Shown here one piece after another: positions 56,034 through 64,000 of a stretch of 64,000 bases of DNA (position 1 is its first letter; the number at the start of each line of letters is the position of its first letter). Where the stretch lies: the NCBI GenBank assembly GCA_003963115.1, contig RXJQ01000012.1, forward strand, positions 54,311 to 118,310. The letters are read 5' to 3'. The stretch comes from Burkholderiales bacterium (lineage in GTDB: Bacteria > Pseudomonadota > Gammaproteobacteria > Burkholderiales > Burkholderiaceae_C). The position numbers and the translations under genes are program-made. Under the pieces are notes generated by a model, which saw only the letters and a list, made by a program, of their open reading frames with translations, was not told where the DNA came from and made no database searches.

Positions 56034-56732
56034 ATGTCACGCCCCCTACGCCCCCTGACGCCTGAACATGGTGCGATGTTGCTTGCGTCGGTGGCTGGCT
56101 TTGTCGACACGCTAGGCTTTGTCGCCCTGTTCGGCTTGTTCACTGCGCATGTCACGGGCAACTTCGTGCTGATCGGTGCAGAGCTCGTGCAGCCAGGGCG
56201 TGGCGTGGCCCTCAAACTGCTGGCTTTTCCCGTCTTCATCCTGGCTGTCGCAGCGGCGAGGTGGACGGTGATCTCACGAGAACGGACGGGACACTCGTCC
56301 TTGAGCTTGCTGATGGGCCTGCAATCACTGCTCCTGCTCGCCTTCATGGCGTGCGGCCTGATGTCTGAGTGCATGCCTGACCGTGCGCACCCCTGGTCGT
56401 ACGCCGCGGGCCTCTTTGGCGCTGCCGCCATGGGTTTGCAAAATGCCTCCAGCAAGATGCTGCTGGCGACACTGACGCCCAGCACGGTCATGACTGGTAA
56501 CGTCACGCAACTTGTCATCGAGACGGCCGACTGGCTTGCGGGACACAGAAGCCAGCAAGGCCAGAAGCGGATAGGCCAGATTTTCTGGACTGTGGCATCT
56601 TTCGCAACGGGTGCCATGGCCGGTGCCATGGGCCATGGCCTCGCGGGCTATATGGCGCTGACATTGCCCATGTTCGCCATCGCCTATGTGGCCCTTGTAG
56701 GCATTGGCATGAGTCCACGCGACGTTGACTGA
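56034..56732 (+). CDS. DUF1275 (YoaK-type) membrane protein
   Basis: A 232-residue protein with six membrane segments. ASVAGFVDTLGFVALFGLFTA and HVTGNFV, together with STVMTGNVTQLVIE in the second half, are the family signatures. The function is unknown. The start at 56034 follows the regulator stop by 8 bases; an in-frame ATG at 55998 would overlap it. It is likely the last gene of the hydrolase-dps operon. Confidence 0.85.
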   Translation: MSRPLRPLTPEHGAMLLASVAGFVDTLGFVALFGLFTAHVTGNFVLIGAELVQPGRGVALKLLAFPVFILAVAAARWTVISRERTGHSSLSLLMGLQSLLLLAFMACGLMSECMPDRAHPWSYAAGLFGAAAMGLQNASSKMLLATLTPSTVMTGNVTQLVIETADWLAGHRSQQGQKRIGQIFWTVASFATGAMAGAMGHGLAGYMALTLPMFAIAYVALVGIGMSPRDVD

Positions 56733-56995
56733 GCACGGCGCGTCAGGTCAACTGCGGAGAACCTGACCACAACAAGATCGCCTCCGGCAGCAACACGGTG
56801 GTTACGGGATCGCAAGCCAACTGGGTGAACGTCATCGCGAATCATCACAGTCCGTTCCCTAGGTCAAGGACAACCATCCTGAAGGGGCTGTGCAAGGCCA
56901 AGAGCTGACCGGGCCCGAGCAGAAAGCATCAGCTCTTCAGACTGCGACTGCCGTGCCGACAACACCCTGGTATGCCACCACTTGGGAGTCAGCTC

Positions 56996-57994
56996 ATGAA
57001 GCGAGAAGAACACGTCGCCATCCTTGGCCAGGGTTATGCCGTTCCGCCGTTCATTCGTGGCAATGACGCGCCGATCTTTGACTGGCTCAAAAAGCATTCG
57101 CCTTCGGGCACCGATCTGTTCGACGGGCTGAAGTTCAGGCGCGTGCTGGCCACGCCGGAGGGCGTCGTCGACATCATGGTCGAGTCCTGTCAGAACGCGC
57201 TGGCACAGGCCCAGCTCAAGCCCGAGCATGTCGACATGATCCTGGGTTCGGGCTCGGTGAGCGCCTACATCGCGCCCAACGACCTGACCGTGGTCCATGA
57301 CAGGCTGGGGCTGCCGCGGCACTGCCGAATCATGCCGCTCAACAGCGACTACAGCGCCTTTCAGGACGGCGTGCGTCTGGCCAATGACCTGATCCAGTGC
57401 GGCACCATCCAGCATGCGCTGGTGGTGTGCGGCAACAACTGGACCCACTTCATGGACTACCACGAGCCCGTGTCGCTGGCCGCCTCGGATGGCGCCGGCG
57501 CCGTCGTGATGGGGCGCAGCGCCGACCCCAGGCACTTTCGCCTCATCGATTGGGAGAACGACACACAAGCCAAGTGGTACGGGGCCTTCCGCATGGTGCC
57601 GCGCCCGATTGCCGACGGGCCACACGGGCACACGCATGCCTACACCAAGCCCCTGATGAAGCTCGATGACAAGACCGGCCAGGAAGCCTTCCAGACCTTC
57701 GGCATGCAGGTGGCGCCGCAGGTCGTCAACAACCTGCTCAAGCGCCATGGCCTGACGGGTGGCGACATCACGCTGATCCCTCACCAGACATCCAAGACCG
57801 TTGAAGACGCGTGGAACGCAGCCATCCAGCCGGCGCGCTACATCAGCACGCTGGCCGAGTACGCCGACATGGTGTCCTCAACGGTGCCCGTGAACCTGGC
57901 CAAGTGCCATCACGAGATCCACACCAAGTACATCGTACTGCTGGGCATCGGCATGGAGATGCACGCGACCGCGCTCCTGCTGGAGCGCGGCTGA
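56996..57994 (+). CDS. Beta-ketoacyl-ACP synthase III-like protein lacking the catalytic cysteine
   Basis: A 332-residue thiolase-fold protein of the KASIII family. The C-terminal His263 in IPHQTSK is kept. The nucleophile region that normally reads ACxGF reads LNSDYSAF, so Tyr119 stands where cysteine is expected, and the usual Asn motif is replaced by NLAKCHHEI. It cannot use the standard thioester chemistry; KASIII relatives that act as O- or N-acyltransferases or inactive partners exist. The ATG at 56996 begins the family N-terminus. It is convergent with an amino-acid oxidase gene; a ThDP enzyme lies beyond. Confidence 0.82.
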   Translation: MKREEHVAILGQGYAVPPFIRGNDAPIFDWLKKHSPSGTDLFDGLKFRRVLATPEGVVDIMVESCQNALAQAQLKPEHVDMILGSGSVSAYIAPNDLTVVHDRLGLPRHCRIMPLNSDYSAFQDGVRLANDLIQCGTIQHALVVCGNNWTHFMDYHEPVSLAASDGAGAVVMGRSADPRHFRLIDWENDTQAKWYGAFRMVPRPIADGPHGHTHAYTKPLMKLDDKTGQEAFQTFGMQVAPQVVNNLLKRHGLTGGDITLIPHQTSKTVEDAWNAAIQPARYISTLAEYADMVSSTVPVNLAKCHHEIHTKYIVLLGIGMEMHATALLLERG

Positions 57995-58023
57995 TACCTG
58001 GCTGATTTGCGCTTGATGCCCGC

Positions 58024-59598
58024 TCAGGACTGGGGCAGATAAGACGGCGGCTGCAGGCCCAGGTGGTTCTGCAGCATGTCCTCGGCGGTATTGAGGGCGC
58101 CTTCCACCCAGCCTTGAGCATGCGAGTAGGCCTCGCCGCAGATGTAGACAGGCTTGCCGGGCACGGGCTGCACGATGCGCTTGCTCACCTTCTGGCTGTC
58201 CACGAACTCGGGCCAGAAGTTGGCGCCACCGCCGAAGGGGTCTTCGCCCCAGTCGCGGTAGGCCGCGGCATAGGGGCGGCGGTCCGGGGTGTCTTCCAGA
58301 CCGTGGATCTCGAGCAGCTGGCGGTGTGCCTCGTGCACCATGAGCGCGGGCGCCGGGTGCTCCTTCCATTCGATGGAAGGCTCGTTGCTGCCGTGGTCTT
58401 CATTGGGATAGGGCAGCGGGTCCTTGCGCAGGCCCGCCCAGTAGTCCAGATCCAGACCGTCGTTGTAGATGAGGATGGCGCCAGCCTTGGTGTCGTCTCC
58501 CACTGGCCAGTAGTACAGCTGGCGCACCTGCAGGGTCGTGACCGACTGGCCCTGCGTGATGCCCAGCTCTTCCCACCAGCGGTGGCGGTAGCACAGCGCC
58601 AGCTTGAACAGCGGGATGGGCTCCACGGAGCGGATCAGGCGGTGCACCTCGTGCTGCTCCTTGCCCAGCACCGAGCCCGAGGGCTCGATCAGCTCCAGCG
58701 AGCGGCGCGGCATGGCCAGGATCAGCTTGCGGGCATGCACGACCTTGGTGCGGCCATTCACTTCAACGTGCAGCTCGACGCCCTCGCTGCCATCGTCAAG
58801 CTCCACGGTGTCAAAGCGCATCAGGCGGTGGTCGAAGTGGATCTGCCCACCCAGATCCTCGAACTGGTCGCGCAAGGTCTTGGGCAGCATTTCGTAGCCC
58901 CAGGTCAGGCGCTTGTATTCGATGCTGGCACCATAGTCATCAAGGTTCCAGGGGTAGCCGTCGGCAGCACTCCAGGTGAAGAAAATGCTGTCGTAGCCGC
59001 TGGTGTCCTCCGCGAACTGGAAAGCCTCGTGGCTGACTTCGCGGCAGTAGGTGTAGCGCATGGCCAGGTCGCGCACCGAGCGGCCTTCGTAGCGGCCGGT
59101 GCGGGCCACCTTGTCCCAGTCGACGGTTTTCAGGTCCACGTGCTTTTGATGCAAGACCTCGCACAGGTAACGCTCGGCAGCCAGGGCCGTGAAGCCCATC
59201 TTGAAGCCTTCATGGTCAGCCTTGGGAATGTCGTAGGGCACCTTGCTGGGGTCGGACAGCTCGACCGTGCGCAGGCGCTTGCCACGCAGGTAGGCGATGT
59301 TCTGGTCCTGCGAGACCACGAAGGGCTCGGTCTCGAGCTTCAGGTAGTCGACCAGCGCGGCCACGGTCTTCTGGCCGGTTGTGAAGCGCATGCCGCCCAG
59401 CTCGACGCGGGCCTCGGGCATGCCGGGCGGCTCGGCTGACAGCAGGCGGCCGCCCACGCGTTTGCTGGTTTCGAAGATGGCAACGCGGCTGCCCTGCCCT
59501 TGTGGGCTGCTGAGCCATCGCCAACCGCTGTACAGGCCGGAAACGCCTGCGCCAACGATCGCCATATCGAGAACGGGGTTCAAAGCATCGGTTTTCAT
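58024..59598 (-). CDS. Flavin amine oxidase (L-amino-acid oxidase-like)
   Basis: A 524-residue FAD enzyme. The dinucleotide-binding motif VGAGVSGLYSG is at about residues 16-26, followed by ETSKRVGGRL. The arginine-containing FAD/substrate motif is ELGGMRF, and the C-terminal FAD motif is CGEAYSHAQGWVEGAL. It should oxidise an amine or amino acid to the imine, giving a 2-oxo acid and hydrogen peroxide. The start at 59598 is taken because it begins just before the FAD motif. It is divergent from the ThDP enzyme gene, which could use its 2-oxo acid product. Confidence 0.88.
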   Translation of the reverse strand: MKTDALNPVLDMAIVGAGVSGLYSGWRWLSSPQGQGSRVAIFETSKRVGGRLLSAEPPGMPEARVELGGMRFTTGQKTVAALVDYLKLETEPFVVSQDQNIAYLRGKRLRTVELSDPSKVPYDIPKADHEGFKMGFTALAAERYLCEVLHQKHVDLKTVDWDKVARTGRYEGRSVRDLAMRYTYCREVSHEAFQFAEDTSGYDSIFFTWSAADGYPWNLDDYGASIEYKRLTWGYEMLPKTLRDQFEDLGGQIHFDHRLMRFDTVELDDGSEGVELHVEVNGRTKVVHARKLILAMPRRSLELIEPSGSVLGKEQHEVHRLIRSVEPIPLFKLALCYRHRWWEELGITQGQSVTTLQVRQLYYWPVGDDTKAGAILIYNDGLDLDYWAGLRKDPLPYPNEDHGSNEPSIEWKEHPAPALMVHEAHRQLLEIHGLEDTPDRRPYAAAYRDWGEDPFGGGANFWPEFVDSQKVSKRIVQPVPGKPVYICGEAYSHAQGWVEGALNTAEDMLQNHLGLQPPSYLPQS

Positions 59599-59722
59599 GG
59601 CATAGCCCTGTGGTTGATGTGGGCACATTCTTGTCAGCCGCACGCCTAACTGATCAGGTGATTTGCGGCGCTATTCCCCCATAGATCCCCATAGATCACC
59701 CTCAATCACGGAGCGCATCGCC

Positions 59723-61543
59723 ATGTCATCGAACAACGCAGCCGCCCCCTGCGGCACCGTCTCGCAATTGTTGCTGGCCTACCTGAAGGCAGAAGGTGTC
59801 GACAAGGTCTTCGGCATCCCTGGCGGCGCGGCCGTCTGGGTCATGGACGAGCTGAAAAAGCAGTCCGACCATTTCAACTACGTCATCTGCCGCCATGAGA
59901 CGGGCGCAGCCTACATCGCCGACGGCTATGCGCGCGTGAGCGGCGGCCTGGGCGTGGTGCTAACCACATCGGGCCCCGGCGCCACCAACGCCCTGACTGG
60001 CGCCATGAACGCCCAGGCCAGTTGCTCGCCCGTGATGGTCATCACCGGTGAAGTGGCCGAGCAGTACTACGGCAAGGGCTACCTGCAGGAAGGCACGGAC
60101 GCGAAACTCGACGTGCACAACATCTTCCAGAACGCGCTGGAGTACAGCGCCCTGATCTCCAGCCCCTCGAACTTCCCGACGCTGTTCCAGCAGGCACTGC
60201 GCACGGCCTTGTCGCTGCCCAAGCAGGCCACGCACATCAGCCTGCCCAATGACGTCGCCGGCCAATGCGTGCCCGCCGCCTCCTACCCGGCCACGGTCAA
60301 GCCCACGACCTACCGCCCCCGCACGGCCTGCACCGATCCGGCCGCCATGGCCGACACGCTCAAGGACCTCATCAGCGTCAAGCGCCCCTTGATCTTCCTG
60401 GGCAATGGCAGCCGCGAGGCGCTGTCGCATCCGGATCGCCTCAAGGCCTTCACTCATTTCGTCGACAAGTTCGGCATCGCGGTGATGACCACGCCGGATG
60501 CCAAGGGCATTTTCCCCGAATCGCACGCCATGTCACTGCGAAACTACGGCACCTGCGGCAGCGCCTGGCCCGAGCTGTACATGCGCCCCACCGACCGGGC
60601 CGAGCAGTTCGAGACCCTGGTCGTGATGGGCTCCAGCCTGGGTGAGCTGGCCACCTCACCGGCCGCCAGCGACCTCTACAGCACCTCGCTCGAACCCACC
60701 AAGCACTTCGTGCAGATCGACCTGGATGCCAATGTGATCGGGCGCGACTTCCCCATCACGCGTGGCGTGGTCGCCGAGATCGGCGCCAGCATCGATGTGC
60801 TGTGCGAACAGGCCGCGAAGATCACGCCTGACGAAGCGGCCGTGAAGGCCCGCAAGGCCGTGGTCGCTCAGATCAAGCAGAGCACGCCCGCCTGGTCGAA
60901 TGCCGCCTGGCGCGACAGCGAGGCCGCCCCCGTGAACCCCGCCGCGATGATGCGCGTGGTCAACGAGCTGGTGCACGAGGGCCACATCTTCATCGACGCG
61001 GGCAACTGCGTGGGCTGGTCGCTCAACAACCTGGTCATCGACCCGCCCGTGCGCTACCACAGCGCCCTGTCGATGGGGCCGATGGGCTTCGGTGTCGGCG
61101 CCGTGATCGGCGGCAAGATGGCCGCACCCAAGGTGCCCAATGTGGCCATTGTGGGCGATGGCGCCTTCATGATGCATGGCGCAGAAGTCTCGACCGCGGC
61201 ACAACAACGTGTGGGCGCCATCTGGATCGTGCTGGACGACAACGACCTGGCCATGGTCAGCCAGGGCATGGCCCAGTTGCTGCCACCGGCCGCGCAATGG
61301 GAGGACTACTACAAGATCGGCCGCCCCGACCTCGCCTTGTTCTCGAAGGGCCTGGGCGCCAACGCCATCACCGTCCAGCACGACGAAGGCACGGACGCCT
61401 TCCGCAAGGCCTTGAAGGAGGCCTTGCACGATGCCGATCAGCATCAGCGTCCGCAGGTCATCGTGGTGCGCATTGACACGACGGTGGCACCGCCTTACGG
61501 CTGGGGCCGGCTGACACCGGCTGATTGCTGCAAGCAGGGCTGA
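59723..61543 (+). CDS. Thiamine-diphosphate enzyme, acetolactate synthase-like
   Basis: A 606-residue enzyme of the acetohydroxyacid synthase/2-oxo acid decarboxylase superfamily. The N-terminal domain holds the activating Glu in RHETGAAYIADGYAR. The ThDP/Mg motif is GDGAF with DDND about 30 residues later. The central domain lacks an obvious FAD signature and no small regulatory subunit is adjacent, so it is unlikely to be the housekeeping ilvB. A decarboxylase or acyloin-forming carboligase is more likely. The ATG at 59723 begins just before the conserved domain; an in-frame ATG at 59663 overlaps promoter sequence. Confidence 0.85.
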   Translation: MSSNNAAAPCGTVSQLLLAYLKAEGVDKVFGIPGGAAVWVMDELKKQSDHFNYVICRHETGAAYIADGYARVSGGLGVVLTTSGPGATNALTGAMNAQASCSPVMVITGEVAEQYYGKGYLQEGTDAKLDVHNIFQNALEYSALISSPSNFPTLFQQALRTALSLPKQATHISLPNDVAGQCVPAASYPATVKPTTYRPRTACTDPAAMADTLKDLISVKRPLIFLGNGSREALSHPDRLKAFTHFVDKFGIAVMTTPDAKGIFPESHAMSLRNYGTCGSAWPELYMRPTDRAEQFETLVVMGSSLGELATSPAASDLYSTSLEPTKHFVQIDLDANVIGRDFPITRGVVAEIGASIDVLCEQAAKITPDEAAVKARKAVVAQIKQSTPAWSNAAWRDSEAAPVNPAAMMRVVNELVHEGHIFIDAGNCVGWSLNNLVIDPPVRYHSALSMGPMGFGVGAVIGGKMAAPKVPNVAIVGDGAFMMHGAEVSTAAQQRVGAIWIVLDDNDLAMVSQGMAQLLPPAAQWEDYYKIGRPDLALFSKGLGANAITVQHDEGTDAFRKALKEALHDADQHQRPQVIVVRIDTTVAPPYGWGRLTPADCCKQG

Positions 61544-61637
61544 TCAGCGCACATGGAATGTGATGGAGGCCCGCTGCTCGGATTGGTGACCGACATGGAC
61601 GGGCAACTTGGCCTTTCACATTCTTTGCTTCATTTTT

Positions 61638-62891
61638 TCAGAGGCCATCAGCCGTGCCAACTTTCCCAAAGGCCTTGCCGATGGCGCCCATGCCACCGCG
61701 AGCAGCTGCCCCCAAACGCATCAAGGCTGGCCCTGGATCGCGCCAACTCCAGTAGGCGTGGCTGCTGACTTTCAAAAGAGATGAAGCCCAATCCCAAGCA
61801 ATGGGTCGATTCGGCGCCTTGGCACGAAAGCCCTGAACATCACGAAGAAGATCCACCCAATACCGATGCTTGAGTCTGGGTTTGAGATCTACATCGACGA
61901 GATCGTCCCCCATCAAGTCACGATAGGCCAACCATGGGAGATCAAGGCCACAATCCACCAAGTGGCCAATACTCAGAAACGGGCGCGCATTGAAATCAAT
62001 CAGGTAGAGCTGACCTGTCTCTCGATCACGTAGCCATTCGATCCCGAAGATGCCGTGAAATGTCAGCACGCTCAACAATTTGCTGGTGATGCCAAAAAGG
62101 GCATCTTCCCCTTCAGGGATTTGTGCAGGTATCTCGCCATAGCTCGTCGCTCCGAGGTTGGGGGCACATTGGCGAATGCGTCGGTGTGAGGCAATCGTGA
62201 CAACTTGCCCATGGCTGTTGCACAAGCCGTAGGCATCGTAGATCTCTCCGTCACCGCCCCAGCGAAACAATTGAATCACCAGCGATTTGACCCCATGATG
62301 CTTGACGTAGTGCAGCAGGTCCTCTCGCGTTGCAATCACCTTGTTCTTCGTACCCAAATGCGACGTATTGGCCTGGTGGTAAGTTGGCTTGAGCAAATAG
62401 GGGCCCGAGTACTGCGCTGTCCACATCTCAACGCCTTCGTAGTCTTGACCAGATAAGCTGGGCAAAACGGGGATACCGTGATCAATGGCAATCCGATAGA
62501 GCGCGTCCTTCTTGATGATGTCGCTCAGATGGTCGTACGGCGTCGACCATATGCGGCTCACACGGCTGAGCCTGAGCCTGTGTTTGGCCAAGAGCAAGGC
62601 ATTTTCATCGCATGTTGGAATAATCAGGGGATGATCACCGAGACGACTTGCGTATTCAAACAAAAAATCGGCTAGTGCATCCTTGGCGTCTTGCTCCTGG
62701 AGCGTACCCGCTTCAGTGGTCTGGTTCCTGTGTTCGTAGTACTTCACCTTGACGCCAAAGCGCGAGTAGTGAAGCGGGTCATCTGCTGCAAACAGGACAG
62801 CATGGACACCGATACCACGAGAAGCCAAAGATCGCACAACGGCAAGACCCGTAGCCACTCTGCACAGCACGATGGCAGATGGACGAGACAA
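61638..62891 (-). CDS. ATP-grasp carboxylate-amine ligase-like protein
   Basis: A 417-residue ATP-grasp enzyme. Residues 1-110 form the preATP-grasp fold (GLAVVRSLASRGIGVHAV). ATP-binding Lys is in PYLLKPTY, and the metal site is in IFGIEWLRD and YLIDFNARP. It should join a carboxylate to an amine or another nucleophile with ATP; the substrate is unknown. It is convergent with the ThDP enzyme gene and could belong to the same small-molecule locus. Codons are less GC-biased than in neighbours, a hint of transfer. Confidence 0.85.
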   Translation of the reverse strand: MSRPSAIVLCRVATGLAVVRSLASRGIGVHAVLFAADDPLHYSRFGVKVKYYEHRNQTTEAGTLQEQDAKDALADFLFEYASRLGDHPLIIPTCDENALLLAKHRLRLSRVSRIWSTPYDHLSDIIKKDALYRIAIDHGIPVLPSLSGQDYEGVEMWTAQYSGPYLLKPTYHQANTSHLGTKNKVIATREDLLHYVKHHGVKSLVIQLFRWGGDGEIYDAYGLCNSHGQVVTIASHRRIRQCAPNLGATSYGEIPAQIPEGEDALFGITSKLLSVLTFHGIFGIEWLRDRETGQLYLIDFNARPFLSIGHLVDCGLDLPWLAYRDLMGDDLVDVDLKPRLKHRYWVDLLRDVQGFRAKAPNRPIAWDWASSLLKVSSHAYWSWRDPGPALMRLGAAARGGMGAIGKAFGKVGTADGL

Positions 62892-63243
62892 CTTTCTCCC
62901 CTTTTCGCCCGATATCTATTGGTCTTACTCGCAGGTTCTTCAAATCTCGGGCAGCTCACCATCATGAGTTACCTGTCTTTCAGGCTTCTTTCGCAATACG
63001 CGACCAATACCTTCAGCTGTGACGGGCGCATCTTCGAAGCTCAGCCACTGAATCGTTCGAGCCATTCGGCTTTCATTGCGGCGTCACGGGGTGGTTTCTC
63101 AATTGAAGCACCGCAGCGGCACCACGCCGCACCCGCGGTCCATGCCGTGCCTTTCATGCAGCCTTGTTCGGCACGAATCTCCTCCGCTGTGTGAGCGGTA
63201 AGCAGCGGAGCCCATGAGCAGGTCCACTTCTAAGGGGTTCCTC
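62892..63243. other. Intergenic region before the PEP-CTERM gene
   Basis: About 350 bases. No gene is convincing. A GC-rich strip at 63105-63140 and a hairpin-like CCGCT...AGCGG pair at 63183-63207 lie before the ribosome site AAGGGG at 63231-63236. Confidence 0.45.
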
Positions 63244-63846
63244 ATGAAACTCAGACCTTCCACCCTCTCCGCAGTCTTGGCGTTCTCCACCATCGGCTGG
63301 GCCCATGCCCAATCCCTGCCTCCGAGCTTGCTGTCCGACCGGCTGCTGATCACCAATGCGGCCGGTCAGGTTCTTTTCGACAAATCATTGGTCGAACAGG
63401 CGGGGCAGACCGAAACCTTGATCTACAACCCGCCGTTACCGATTGACGCCTGCGTTCTGACCACGCAGTGCAATGCCGTGGCGCTGCTTGAGCCTCTCAA
63501 CGAGCCCGTTGAGGCCAAAGAAACGCCCATCTATGTCCAGACGCCGATCGGACGGCGTATCGTCAGTGACTACATCTTGAGTTTCCCGTCGGCCGCAGGC
63601 CGTGGCGTCGAACTGGTCTCGGACGGCGATCCCACTTGGACAGCCCTGGCTTCATCGCTGCAATCATCCAAAGTGACGTTCATCGAAGAGACAGGCAAGC
63701 TTCAGGATCTGACAGCTTTGCTCAAGACGCCTTTCCGGGTGCAGGTGCAATCTGACGTCGCCGCCGTTCCGGAGTCGCAATCGCTCCTGCTGATGCTGCT
63801 GGGGTTGACAGGCGTCGCACTTGCAGCGCGGCGCCGCGAGAATTGA
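63244..63846 (+). CDS. PEP-CTERM (VPES variant) sorted exported protein
   Basis: A 200-residue protein with a signal peptide ending at about AHA (residue 22). Its C-terminus is the classic sorting tail: VPESQSLLLMLLGL, a hydrophobic helix and a final RRREN. Exosortase and its partner should cleave the tail and send the protein to the cell surface or exopolysaccharide. The body is unremarkable and has two cysteines close together (CVLTTQC). AAGGGG precedes the ATG at 63244; an in-frame ATG 30 bases upstream is less likely. Confidence 0.85.
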   Translation: MKLRPSTLSAVLAFSTIGWAHAQSLPPSLLSDRLLITNAAGQVLFDKSLVEQAGQTETLIYNPPLPIDACVLTTQCNAVALLEPLNEPVEAKETPIYVQTPIGRRIVSDYILSFPSAAGRGVELVSDGDPTWTALASSLQSSKVTFIEETGKLQDLTALLKTPFRVQVQSDVAAVPESQSLLLMLLGLTGVALAARRREN

Positions 63847-63873
63847 CTTGCGCAAACGGCCATCGCCTTGATG

Positions 63874-63896
63874 CTGGGGCCTTCTTGAGGCCCCAG
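63874..63896 (+). terminator. Hairpin after the PEP-CTERM gene
   Basis: Perfect 8-base arms, CTGGGGCC at 63874-63881 and GGCCCCAG at 63889-63896, lie 27 bases after the stop. No T run follows, so termination strength is uncertain. Confidence 0.6.
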
Positions 63897-63977
63897 TGCA
63901 TGAGTTAAGGATGCACTGAAAAAGGTCCGCTGACTGGCGTACGACTTGCATGCCTGTGCTTCAGCACAGGAGGCCAT

Positions 63978-64000
63978 ATGAAGCAGCAAACCCTCGCAAT
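63978..64000 (+). CDS. First codons of a gene that continues past the window
   Basis: An ATG at 63978 follows CAGGAGG, a near-ideal ribosome site, at proper spacing. Seven codons are visible (MKQQTLA), which look like the start of a signal peptide. The product cannot be named. Confidence 0.5.

Noticed and set aside
59723..61543. Housekeeping acetolactate synthase (ilvB)
   Set aside because: No small subunit gene is adjacent and the context is an amino-acid oxidase and a KASIII-like gene, so only the broader ThDP-enzyme call is kept.

Overview
The window reads as a chromosomal segment of a GC-rich betaproteobacterium of the order Burkholderiales. The evidence is the codon use, the long C-terminal extension on TrpRS, the DUF2970 and DUF3717/DUF1289 proteins, a VPES-type PEP-CTERM protein, and a polyester-hydrolase repertoire like that of the Ideonella/Aquabacterium/Leptothrix group. 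The genus is an inference. No rRNA, tRNA or CRISPR array was seen.

Layout. 1-0.8 kb: end of a probable arsenate reductase gene and an arsenic-operon type aquaporin. 0.9-3.7 kb: two tandem secreted family I lipases, then a PETase-like cutinase. 3.7-5.3 kb: an AraC regulator divergent from an AhpD-like protein. 5.3-9.5 kb: glnS, whose 3' end has been invaded by an AT-richer insertion, so GlnRS is fused in frame to a large STAND/NACHT-like NTPase and the displaced native GlnRS C-terminus lies downstream. 9.6-18.5 kb: a secreted hydrolase, a GNAT-like protein, a LytTR/LytS two-component system, DUF3717/DUF1289, trpS, purN, a DUF2167 protein and a site-2 protease. 18.5-31 kb: a nitrogen-acquisition block made of a transporter-histidine kinase fusion, a LuxR-type response regulator and a second kinase, divergent from urtABCDE-fmdA-fmdB (urea or amide uptake plus formamidase).

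31-47.6 kb is looser, with remnants: an acyl-CoA dehydrogenase, a UppP-like phosphatase, a DMT exporter, a lipase-like hydrolase, an IS3 transposase tail, a TonB receptor-YfiR-hybrid kinase cluster, a multiheme cytochrome c operon, a MocR-type regulator, a 44-residue membrane protein and a YdeI-like protein. 47.8-56.7 kb is a run of small-molecule and stress genes: LysR, pirin, isochorismatase-like, XapX, amidohydrolase, DoxX, AraC, peroxidase-like hydrolase, Dps, HTH and DUF1275. 57-61.5 kb holds a KASIII-like protein lacking the usual cysteine, an amino-acid oxidase and a ThDP enzyme, which could form an acyloin-type pathway. An ATP-grasp protein, a PEP-CTERM protein and the first codons of another gene end the window.

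The most notable signals are the GlnRS-NTPase fusion with its displaced C-terminus, the PETase-like enzyme carrying the PETase-type active-site disulfide pair, the NCS1 transporter-kinase fusion, and the KASIII-like/oxidase/ThDP trio.
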